Assembly (NCBI GenBank): GCA_000310025.1 | Contig: FN649012.1 | Coordinates: forward strand, 1 to 13,556 | Origin: Ectocarpus siliculosus | Taxonomy: Eukaryota > Sar > Phaeophyceae > Ectocarpales > Ectocarpaceae | Length of the DNA: 13,556 nt | Reading direction: 5' to 3' | Part shown: positions 1-7,913 of the stretch, in pieces | How the letters are laid out: every line of letters begins with the position of its first letter | Numbering within the stretch: the first letter of the stretch is position 1 | Notes under the pieces: generated by a model | The model's database searches: none | The model's input: the letters and a program-made list of their open reading frames with translations, nothing else | What the model was told of the DNA's origin: nothing | Translations under genes and position numbers: made by a program

Positions 1-396
1 TGAACATCGAAGCCATGGTTAGAACCAAGTGGAACAGGCTTGTCCATGACAAGAAACCTACCTGTGTGACTAAGGCACTGAAACAAAAGCTAGGATTATA
101 CTCAAAATGATCACAAGATCAATACGCGTTCCTAGCTTTTTATGTTCGCGGTAGATAGTGTTTTTGTTGCGCTTTGGTGGCGGCGCCAAAAATCCAAGTG
201 GCTCCAAACAGCACTTAGAATCGATTTGGTGGTCTTTCGACCGAGTGGAGACGACAGAACCAAGCGAGGGAGAACCACAAAATGATCAGAACCGTGGGAA
301 CCACAAAAACACAATATCATCAGATTTTTCGCCTTATAACTTTGGCTTGGGCAATTATCGGAACGATTACAAAGGAAAATATCCGTGAGCGCTACA

Positions 397-406
397 TATA
401 TAAAGG
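397..406 (+). promoter_or_regulatory. TATA-box match without an assigned gene
   Basis: TATATAAAGG is an excellent match to the eukaryotic TATA box. A transcript would begin near 425-435, in a C-rich stretch (CCTCACCCACC). The downstream open frames are short and not recognised, so this may be an orphan promoter, part of an old LTR, or chance. Confidence 0.35.
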
Positions 407-974
407 CAGGCATTCGCCCTCACCCACCAATTTTTTGGCGACCTGCAGCCCATGTATGTGGTCGACTGTAGTTTTCCTTCACTCGGGGTCTGGCTCGAGT
501 CCCTCTTCCGCATCGTCTTTGTTTGCTTTTTTGCCTTGTTTCCTACATGCTTTCTTTTGTTTGCATGCTGTATTTTTTTTTACTTCACGGAATTTCCATG
601 TAATTGCAACCACGGAGATTCCATGGAGTTCCATCGTCCACACTGCAAGCATTTCGAACAACCGTGAGCGTATCAATTTCCAGGGCGGGTGTGTACTTTG
701 TTTGCAGATTTCCGGGTGCACGACAGCTGCCTGCCGCAACCCCTCCTGCTTTTGTGGTGATGGAGAGGGAAACGCACTAGACTATTGCTAGGGTGATTTT
801 GTCTCGTTTCATGCGGAAAGTAAATTACCGCGCGTACAACGCAAAATTCGGTGCTGCCACGTTCTACAGTTTTCCGAAACGACCCATGGGTCACCCATGG
901 GCCGCCCTTCAACCGAACCAGTGTACTCCTGAACAATATATTGTCTCCTTCGGAACCGGCACAATATAAGCTAA
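407..974. other. Unassigned; T-rich tract
   Basis: It contains a T- and pyrimidine-rich tract at about 520-590 with repeated TTTGC words and a T9 run, and the near-repeat GGAATTTCCATG / GGAGATTCCATGG at about 590-625. Open frames are short and unrecognised. Positions 1-390 likewise hold nothing I can name. Confidence 0.4.
881..901. other. 12-bp palindrome plus direct repeat
   Basis: GACCCATGGGTC (881-892) is a perfect palindrome, and ACCCATGGG is repeated at once at 893-901. It could be a binding site for a dimeric protein, but nothing else supports that. Confidence 0.3.
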
Positions 975-1005
975 TAACCCTAACGTTCACTGTAACCCTT
1001 ACCCC
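975..1005 (-). repeat. Degenerate telomere-like tract, C-rich on + strand
   Basis: TAACCCTAACG, then GTAACCCTTACCCC after a short interruption. It is the opposite orientation to the tracts near 5.2-5.5 kb. It is short and imperfect, and could be coincidence in this composition. Confidence 0.45.
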
Positions 1006-1040
1006 AAGCCTACCTGACACGTGCTAGGTTTGCGCTGGTT

Positions 1041-1106
1041 GCCAAGTTCTAGGTTGTTGGTGTGCAGGTGGCCAAGTTCGAGGTTGGTATGCCGTGGCGA
1101 AGTTCT
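1041..1106. repeat. Small degenerate minisatellite
   Basis: GCCAAGTTC followed by TAGGTTG or GAGGTTG occurs at 1041 and 1071 (period 30), and a third, weaker copy, GCGAAGTTC, occurs at 1097. The intervening sequence is G/T-rich with GTGGCC- or GTTGCC-like words. It is too short and diverged to assign to any family. Confidence 0.6.
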
Positions 1107-3236
1107 ATGTATTGAAGTTCCCAAGGTGGGGGTGATTGAACGTGTGTGTTTGTGTTTCACAGGAAAACCAAATATGTTGCTGTGGCCTACCTGTGTGAAA
1201 GAAGCGTGAATGGGGTGGATGCGTGCGGGCTACTGCGCCACCCATCGTTGGCTTGCGGCAGGTCTACAAGTACGGCCGACGTGCACCGCTGTTCATCATG
1301 AAAAGTTTAGCGTGACTGAACGTGTACATTTCGCTGAAAAAAAATTGAGCGGTGTAAATGTTCTAGTTGAATCAAGCGCTGTGGAAAAATAATAATACCG
1401 TTTTTCACAGCATGGCCGAAAGCCGAATGATGAAGTCGTGCATAATGAAGAGGTGAAATATCATCGATGGCACCAGCGGTGCTGACCTTCATATTCCGCA
1501 GTCTGTTATGGAAATACCTAGTTTCTTTCCGTTCATGCAATGTTCAGTATGTAGTCGGCGTGATATATGTCGGTTGGAATGTAACAAATGCGGGGGAAAT
1601 ACTGCGGCTGCATAGACTCGAAAAATGCCCAGATGCCCAGCACCCTGCCGGTTTCCCTCCACTCACTACAAAGACTCCAACACATCCCGTTCGACTATGG
1701 CTATATCTCGAACGTGTATGGACATATTTTTCTTTATTGTTGTCATCTCTAGCTGTGATACAATGGTCGGTTTGGGTATCTCCACAATCCTTACCATCCC
1801 TCGGATCCTATCACCACCGTCCTGCCGGGACTACTGCTGTCCTGTGTACCATCGTATGCTACCATATGCTGGGATATACACCGCAATTGCCATAGTACAG
1901 TCGTCCTGCATTGTTGCTGCTTGTGGATGCGATACAGCCTAATAGACATGTACGTTGACACCGCCCTCAAGACGTTCGAATGATATCTTGTACTGTATGC
2001 ATGCGCATCTATAGCCAATCGTGGAACCGGAAACCCAGCGCTGCTGCCTCTCATGGCACCTACGAACGCAAACATAAGAAGACGAGACGGTTTCACCTGG
2101 GAACGTCCTCGTCCTCCGAGGCCCTTCGCATGTTTCCGTGATGTTTACTGTCGCTTTGCACCTCACCACCAAATGCGTAATCTGCTCGGTTCCGAAGACA
2201 GTAGTTTTGGTTGGTTCCTGAGACAAACGTCAGCAACCACCGAGCTGGTGGTCTTCAAGCAAATCCTACAACATTGACCTCTGCAGCTCAAAAGATCTTG
2301 ATCGTCTCTACACCCTGTTAGCTGCTCTAGATCGAACGGTCTACCAACATGTGTGGCACGTACATCCGTTGCAGTCGATCCACCCGGGCCCCTTGACGCT
2401 GCTTTCGTCACGAGGTGACTCGCGTTGGCCTTCGAATGCCCACCACGCGCTCGAGATTGTCGGGTCCTTGCACATGAGAATGTTCCATTGTTGCAATTGA
2501 GTTAGAGTTAAACGAACGTTGTGTTGGCTAGACGTGCAGGCAATGGCCTGGTTTTTCCGATGGCTCCAGGGTTAAGTCAGCATCTTAGAGACAACTGTTG
2601 ATATTTGAGTCGGAACGTTAAATTGCATCTGAGTTATATTCTGCTCCCCATGCCGTCAAATAGGTGTGAAAGAATAAGCTGCTGAACGACTCTTCTCACG
2701 ACTCGAGATCCAGGAGGCTCTTTTCTCGTCGGTTCAAGACCAGGGGTAGAGACTGCGGGGGACGGCAACCAACACCAAGCAAGCTGGAAAATCCATAGTT
2801 CCACGCGTCCAAAGGGTACGGTACCAATGCCTGGAAACCACTTCACGATTTGTACGATGTAAGACAATGTTTCTCTGAGGTGCATGTGTAGGGGGGTTCA
2901 TGAGAACACGAATCACGGCTGATGCCCGAGAAGGCATACATTCAAACATGGACACGGGCCTACCGAATCTCCAAGCCACCATGCGCACCGTCTTGAGCCG
3001 CAAACTCCTTGTCGAGAAGCGGGGTACCCAACCTTCTTCAGAGAAGGACGTACGATGTTCTTGCAATCGTTCTGCCATAGAACAAACGACCGTGCCGTTC
3101 TCGCCGCCTTCACGGCATCCGTACCATGCCGGAAATCGTGCTGTCTGTGGGCGTTCGACACCTGTCCCAAGTCAAGTCAACATCATCACCACGAGCGACG
3201 TAGTCTAGGCATCATTTCAAACTTAATCTTTTAAAC
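1107..3236. other. Unassigned, no recognisable gene
   Basis: Open frames of up to about 140 codons occur on both strands but overlap one another, and none gives a domain I recognise. A frame at 1467-1895 (+) and one at 2734-3078 (-) are the longest. I see no repeats of note. Confidence 0.4.
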
Positions 3237-3262
3237 ATTCGGGCAGCCCGCAAGGGCTGAAT
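3237..3262. other. Small hairpin with GCAA tetraloop
   Basis: CAGCCC (3244-3249), loop GCAA, GGGCTG (3254-3259). The six-base, G+C-rich stem closes a GNRA tetraloop, and ATT/AAT can pair outside it with a bulge. There is no T-run after it, so it is not a bacterial-type terminator. Its function is unknown. Confidence 0.4.
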
Positions 3263-3933
3263 GATCGGGAACAAGGGATTTCCTTCCGATTGATGGCGAA
3301 ACAATCTGTGACGAAAACGAGAGAACGTCAACAGGGACGTGACAGGCGGAGGACGGGATAAATGCCGCCAGATGATACGAAAAATTGGTTGCCTTAGGCG
3401 CATGCCTCCCTCGAGCAGTGCGCAGAGGCTTTCATCGTAGGACCTGCAACCAGTTTTGTGTTGCGCAGGGCTATAATGTGGTGTATCAGCACAGCAGGGA
3501 CACAAGGAAGCGGGTAACATCAAGGTCAAATAGGCAGTTCGTTCCACGACGGCCGGCCAATTGTTCTCAGGACGTTCTAAGAGTCAGTTGGTGATGACGA
3601 GTAAATGCCTTCCGCCGTACAAATATTTGAAATATGAAATACGGGCAATATTTCTGAAGATCCTTGGAAAGAGAGGAGTCTGTACATGACTTCACGGGCT
3701 GTTTTCCTAATCCAATCAAGTTGCTTCAAATGATGATCAAGACCAACTGCATGTAGCCAAAAACCTATCCGGCAAAGTCTTAGACTGATTCTTACACAGC
3801 AAGATCCTAACCCAATCAAATCATCAAGATCCAAGATCGATAATATTCCGGCTGGAAACAGTACAACCGTTCTTACCATAAACCCTATTATCAGGCGAAT
3901 TCTTGGGGGGTGAGTGTAGACCGAATCGAGGCG
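3263..3933. other. Unassigned, left flank of the inverted duplication
   Basis: No gene is recognised. Short similar words around CCAATCAA and ATCAAGA recur near 3711-3740 and 3812-3835, and may be chance. Confidence 0.35.
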
Positions 3934-4250
3934 ACATAATCGGCGACTGCGACCTGAGTTCTTGACGTATCGCTCCCATCAAGGACTCCGAGCAACCCTA
4001 CGCTGAAGGGTTTGCTATGCTGCACGCTGATTGTTGATAGTCGCTCGGTACTCGTACGTAAAAAAAATCGCATCACACCAAACATGGAGAGGGCGCAGCC
4101 GGCCAACACGACACCAGACAGCAAACGAGCCGCTTTTAGTCAGAGACGGGAAGACACCGTAACCGACGTCTGGCTCCCTAGGCCACGATCGAAGCCAGAT
4201 AGGCCAGGATGCGCTCTCTGTTCCTTACCCTCTGTCGGAGTAGATTGTCT
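3934..4250 (-). repeat. Left arm of a long inverted duplication
   Basis: The reverse complement of this stretch aligns with 4428-4688 on the + strand. Over the outer 146 bases (3934-4079 against 4543-4688) my hand alignment needs no gap and has about 23 mismatches, so roughly 84% identity. Further in, matches resume around ACAGAGAG and the CTGGCTTCGATCG block, with small indels. The left arm has about 65-80 extra bases around 4085-4150 that the right arm lacks. Outside 3934 the similarity stops within a few bases. No flanking target-site duplication was seen. Read as protein, the two arms share an ungapped frame, but about 15 of 18 changed codons are non-synonymous, so there is no sign of a conserved protein. 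Confidence 0.85.
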
Positions 4251-4427
4251 CAGGAGCTCGTTGATCCAATCATTTTAAATTGTCGTATGCGTGTGCACAA
4301 CCTATCTGTTGAAAAATTGTGTTCAGGTCTTGAACACATCCCTCTATTCGTAAGTGAAGCAGAAACAATTAAAACAATTAGGTTCGAAGAAACAACAGGC
4401 ACTACCCGCATGCCTCTCTCCGTCGGT
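4251..4427. other. Spacer between the inverted arms
   Basis: This is an A+T-richer stretch with several AAAACAATT-like words near 4365-4380. It contains no open frame I recognise and no clear sub-repeat. If the arms were transcribed together, this would be the loop of the hairpin. Confidence 0.5.
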
Positions 4428-4688
4428 TGAGAGTGAGCAAATCTTCTCCAACGAGAGCAAGAAACAGAGAGAACATCCTGGCCGGTCTGGCTTCGATCGG
4501 TGGCCCAGGGAGTAAAAAAATCAGGTGCGGTGTCTCCTGTTGGGTGTAATGCGAAATTCTTTACGTACGCGCACCGAGCGACCAAAAATATCTAGCGTGC
4601 AGAATAGCAAACCCTTCAGTGTAGGGTTGCTCGGAGCCCTGGATGGGAGCAATTCGTCAAGAACTCAGGGCGCACTCGCCCATTCTGT
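4428..4688 (+). repeat. Right arm of a long inverted duplication
   Basis: This is the partner of the left arm at 3934-4250, in opposite orientation across a spacer of about 175 bases. It is shorter than the left arm because of one internal gap near 4535-4543. The best-preserved blocks are CAGAGAGAACATCCTGGCC and the CTGGCTTCGATCG block (about 4463-4500), TTTACGTACG (about 4560-4569), and the run around AGCAAACCCTTCAG continuing to GGGTTGCTCGGA (about 4605-4635). A + strand open frame runs through it (4525-4905), but it continues into unrelated sequence beyond 4690 and I do not regard it as a gene. The arms could be the termini of a fold-back or MITE-like element, or two copies of one repeat inserted head to head. 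Confidence 0.85.
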
Positions 4689-4690
4689 GG

Positions 4691-5240
4691 ACTGTGGGTT
4701 CACAAGCGGTCAACTTGATGGGACCGAAAATCGGGCGGGGCGCCATCCTGAATTCTGCGCGACGTTCTGGGAGGCGGCAACCGAAGACGCCGAACCCGGA
4801 ATCAGCATTTTGCGGATCAAGGATTTCGTCGTTTTCTTCTTGTCTTCGCTGACTTCTGCCTGGCAGACATTCTACAATTGTACACACACATTAATTGTCG
4901 TTTGAGTTCCTCGTCGACCTCTTACCATTCCAACATTCCTTGCCTACCTTGTAATACCAGGCAGAAAGGATGGATTCCAGTCCCCTGTACGAGCGTGATG
5001 TCAGTAGCGCCAAGCGCCCACGACGAAAGCTCCATCGCTGCGTGAGGCCTATATCAGCACGAACGCAGGAAACACGCGATAAACTAAATGCATTCTGCAA
5101 CCGTAGGCGCGTTCGGATCTGAAGGATGTTTCCCTCGCAGCCCATACCCCATCAAAGAGAGAAAAAACATCCCGGAAATAGCGGTGCTTAATAAGCAGCC
5201 TAAACAAGCAACAACAATGGACAGTGAGAATCGTCTAAGT
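4691..5240. other. Unassigned, right flank of the inverted duplication
   Basis: No gene or repeat is recognised. Short open frames on both strands overlap here. Confidence 0.4.
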
Positions 5241-5275
5241 AAGGGTTGGCGTAACGGTTGGGGATAGGGTTAAGG
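5241..5275 (+). repeat. Degenerate telomere-like tract
   Basis: AAGGGTTGG, CGGTTGGGG, ATAGGGTTAAGG follow one another with small interruptions, on the same strand as the tract at 5441-5466 and about 170 bases upstream of it. It probably has the same origin but is more diverged. Confidence 0.5.
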
Positions 5276-5440
5276 TTCTGCGTGCCCCCTCCCTGATATT
5301 TGTGTAGGGTGGTTGTAGGCAGGTTGCCGTTGACTCTAAGCCATAGAAACACAGTAGGGTTCCTCTCCCTGTTCCCTACCCACCCCCCCTGCGTTGCGTT
5401 GCCTTCGATCTCTACTGCCTTTTGGTGAAGGGAAACAGTT

Positions 5441-5466
5441 TTTTAGGGTTTAGGGTTGGGGTTAGG
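5441..5466 (+). repeat. Interstitial telomere-like tract, G-rich on + strand
   Basis: The tract reads as TTTTAGGG, TTTAGGG, TTGGGG, TTAGG in succession. It is a mixed T2-4(A/G)G3-4 series close to the TTAGGG and TTTAGGG telomere repeats used by many eukaryotes. At under 30 bases it is far too short for a chromosome end, so it is interstitial. Confidence 0.7.
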
Positions 5467-6672
5467 CTATATTTTGCCAGTGCGTCTTGGTGACTGGCTC
5501 GCGGTGATAGCGCGTTGTGCTGAACGTCTTTGAAAATCTTACTGCAGGCGCTCGCTGAGAAGCCAGACAGCCTGCTATATGTGACCGGTGAAATACTGCT
5601 GAGTGCTGTTGCGCAACTCGGTGAATCTCGAAACAATGAGATACAATCTGTCGTTGATGTCGTTGTTACTGGCTGACTCCAAGAGCAGATACTGATGGTA
5701 AAAGATGAGAGTAAGAGAAAAAGGCGCGCGGGCCAGCTCTCCATCTCCTGAAACAATAAACAACAATATCTACGTTGGGCACTCCGCATAGTCAATCAGG
5801 CTATGTATGTCGGGGTCCCGCGAAACTATTTTGACGTGTCGGGGACAGTCCTGTAAGGGAACGCGTCACACAGCAGGTGGTCTCTGCTCTACTAGTATTG
5901 CTTGCTGACCGATGCACTTAATGCTGTCTAGCATGGGTAGTACTACTACTGTTGGTGTTGCCTACAGCGGACACCGAAGGGATGGAACTTGGCTACTGTC
6001 TACATGGACACGTAAAATCCCTGATAACGATGCTTGCTTGCGTCTATGTGGCATATATGGGCAAGTGCAAAACATGCCACTAATGTAGTCACGGGTAGTG
6101 CCACTGGTCTAATCGATATACTGTAGTGGCAATAGTATCACTTTTTTTAATAGCCAATACTGGTAATATTGCGAAAATTGAGAAATTGTGATCGAGATGT
6201 TGACGCTACCGACAGTTTTTCGTTAGATCTACACCACGAGATGGGGTTATAGTGGAGTTCGTGGTGGTAAAGTGAGTGTTACTCCTTCGTTGTGTGCAGC
6301 AGAATCCACGTGAAAATGCAGATGTCTGCCCATCACATGGGATATTACACTTGATCGTCCAAATGACAACGAGGCCTTTTACGGTCGCAACCTACCTTTG
6401 TGCGCAGGCGGCCTCCAGAAACAATGTCCAAAAGCACAGCAGCAAATTCACACCAACTGTTTTTTTGCCTGTGGGCCATGATTGGGTGCAACACAAGCAA
6501 AACACACATGTATGTTACAACAGCAGAGTACGCACAACCAACCAAAGCAACCATGTTGGAGACGTCGAACACTCGCAACCCCTGCGCACAATTCCATCTG
6601 GGAAAAGGCAAAATAAACATATAGCGGCGTGTGCCGGGAAGAATTCCGTCTTTGCCTTACGAAGAAAATGCC
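5467..6672. other. Unassigned
   Basis: A minus-strand frame at 5412-5795 and a plus-strand frame at 6276-6743 are the longest and show no known motif. About 5890-6250 is A+T-richer with no open frame of note. Weak dyads such as TGCCACT/AGTGGCA near 6100-6130 are present. Confidence 0.4.
6232..6266. other. Short inverted repeat
   Basis: CACCACGA (6232-6239) pairs perfectly with TCGTGGTG (6259-6266) across 19 bases. Nothing adjacent suggests a function. Confidence 0.3.
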
Positions 6673-6735
6673 CGGCCTCGACCACGCCACACGACGAACT
6701 GCGCGGCCTCACCAATGCCACACGACAAAACACGC
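6673..6735. repeat. 31-bp tandem duplication
   Basis: CGGCCTC begins at 6673 and again at 6704, and each is followed by ACCA, then GCCACACGAC and A-rich bases. The two copies differ at a few positions and by one or two single-base gaps. It lies in otherwise unassigned sequence. Confidence 0.65.
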
Positions 6736-7060
6736 GGACATGATGCCACCATAGCGTGCAACTCCTCCACGTGTATCGTCGGCGTTGCCTGTCTCAGCTT
6801 CTCTTCGTTTTTCTACGGCAAGTCGCGACTCCTTACTACGGCAACCCTCTCGAGCACAAGAGACAGCAAGAACAGGTTGACCTAAGAATGAAGACGTCCA
6901 GACCACGTGACACTTAGAGCCGACGTTGACACGGCCAAAGACCAACGTTCGAAGAAACCCTTCAAGCACTTCTCCCGGCTGGGCTTACAGGGACTGAATA
7001 TTGGTCGTCTGGCGACAGGCTACCAGATGGGCTGCAGCGGCAACGGCGGCGAACGGGTGA

Positions 7061-7417
7061 CCTGGCGGCACAATTTCCCTCGCACTGGCGGCGGTGGCGG
7101 GAGAGACGGCCGGAGCGCAGGCACTCGCAAAGTGGGTGACACCATCGGTAGCAGAACCAGCGGCCAGAGTGGGGACCACCGGGAGTCATGTGTTGTCCGC
7201 GACGCCGGCCGGGGGGACAGCCGGGTTGCAGGCACTCGCCGCTAGAGCGGTACCACCGGTAGCAGCACCGGCGGTAAAAGTAAGGACCACCGGCAGTCAT
7301 GTCTTCGTCGCGGCGGCGGCCGGCCGGGACGCACGCCATCGCGAACGGACCAGCGGCACCGATGATGGAAGCGGCGACGACAGGAGGGGTTACCGTGACG
7401 TTGGTGACGGAGAGTAG
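7061..7417 (+). CDS. Alanine-rich open frame across the 111-bp repeats, doubtful
   Basis: This 118-codon open stretch lies between in-frame stops at 7058-7060 and 7415-7417. It encodes two 37-residue units rich in Ala, Val, Pro and Thr, each containing a GLQALA-like word, a P-x-V-A-x-P-A word and TTGSHV. The units match at 22 of 37 residues. There is no in-frame ATG near the start; only GTG codons are available, so if real it would be an internal exon or a broken gene. About 9 of 24 changed codons are synonymous, which does not separate selection from drift. In the +1 frame the open reading continues to 7505 past a good splice-donor-like GTGAGT at 7456-7461. No known family is recognised. Chance openness in GC-rich repeat DNA is the more likely explanation. 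Confidence 0.2.
   Translation, partial: PGGTISLALAAVAGETAGAQALAKWVTPSVAEPAARVGTTGSHVLSATPAGGTAGLQALAARAVPPVAAPAVKVRTTGSHVFVAAAAGRDARHRERTSGTDDGSGDDRRGYRDVGDGE
7097..7318 (+). repeat. Two tandem copies of a 111-bp GC-rich repeat
   Basis: Copy 1 is 7097-7207 and copy 2 is 7208-7318, with no gap between copies in my alignment and about 31 mismatches in 111 (about 72% identity). Shared words include CAGGCACTCGC (7118 and 7229) and GGACCACCGG followed by AGTCATGT (7173 and 7284). The period is a multiple of three. Weaker, gapped similarity continues upstream from about 7034 and downstream to about 7400, suggesting a once longer array. Confidence 0.85.
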
Positions 7418-7752
7418 ACTGGGTTACCGCACGCCATGGGCCAACCCGGCAGACGGTGAGTGGTCAGCACCCGTACAAGGTGACGTCTGCAACGTAGGGG
7501 TCTAGCCGAACCGATATCGTCGTTGGGCGTCGGCGCGTGAACTTTAATATTACGCTCGCGGGCTCCTGTCGAGAGCGTTTCTGCGCAAAGGAATGACCCG
7601 AGCCCCGCCTGAGAAAGAACAGCCAACGAGAGGCACCGAGTGGACAATAAAAAGCACATTTTCCACTCCCACGACCCCACGTGTATGCATTACTCCTGGC
7701 GATGAAATCCTACTACGCACGAACCCAGTCAAATGTTCCTACATGGGATTAT

Positions 7753-7862
7753 CCAGAGCGCGCTCTACTATTTCGTTGCATGCGAGCGAACCCCAGCCTA
7801 GCTTTTTCCAGAGCGCGCTCTACAAATTTCTTGCATGCGAGCGGACCCCAGCCAAGGTTTTC
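7753..7862. repeat. Two tandem copies of a 55-bp repeat with a 12-bp palindrome
   Basis: Copy 1 starts at 7753 and copy 2 at 7808, exactly 55 bases apart. I count about 8 mismatches in 55 (about 85% identity). Both begin CCAGAGCGCGCTCTAC, contain TTGCATGCGAGCG and end in a pyrimidine-rich tail. Each holds the perfect palindrome AGAGCGCGCTCT (7755-7766 and 7810-7821), which is conserved without change. A faint partial third copy (ACGAACCCAGTCAAA) may lie upstream near 7720-7735. Confidence 0.85.
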
Positions 7863-7900
7863 TCTTCCCAAAAGATGAGACGCACGGGAGATTGACGCGA

Positions 7901-7913
7901 GGGGGGGGGGGGG
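7901..7913. repeat. G13 homopolymer run
   Basis: Thirteen consecutive G residues lie just after the 55-bp repeat pair. Runs like this are prone to length errors in sequencing, so the exact count may be unreliable. Confidence 0.9.

Noticed and set aside
56-1199. CCTACCTGTGTGA repeated at about 58 and 1187, considered as long-range direct repeats flanking an insertion
   Set aside because: It is only 13 bases, with no similarity beyond and no element termini inside.
2731-2741. Perfect match to the Pol III B-box consensus (GGTTCAAGACC), suggesting a tRNA or SINE
   Set aside because: No A box at the right distance, the T-stem does not pair, and no acceptor stem or SINE tail is visible.
4525-4905. 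126-codon + frame sharing residues such as SKPFSVGLLG with a minus frame at 3891-4124
   Set aside because: The resemblance comes from the inverted duplication at DNA level. Most differing codons are non-synonymous, and the frame runs on into unrelated sequence.
5412-5795. 127-codon minus-strand frame with serine-rich and hydrophobic parts
   Set aside because: No motif is recognised and it overlaps a telomere-like tract at one end. It is more likely chance than a gene.
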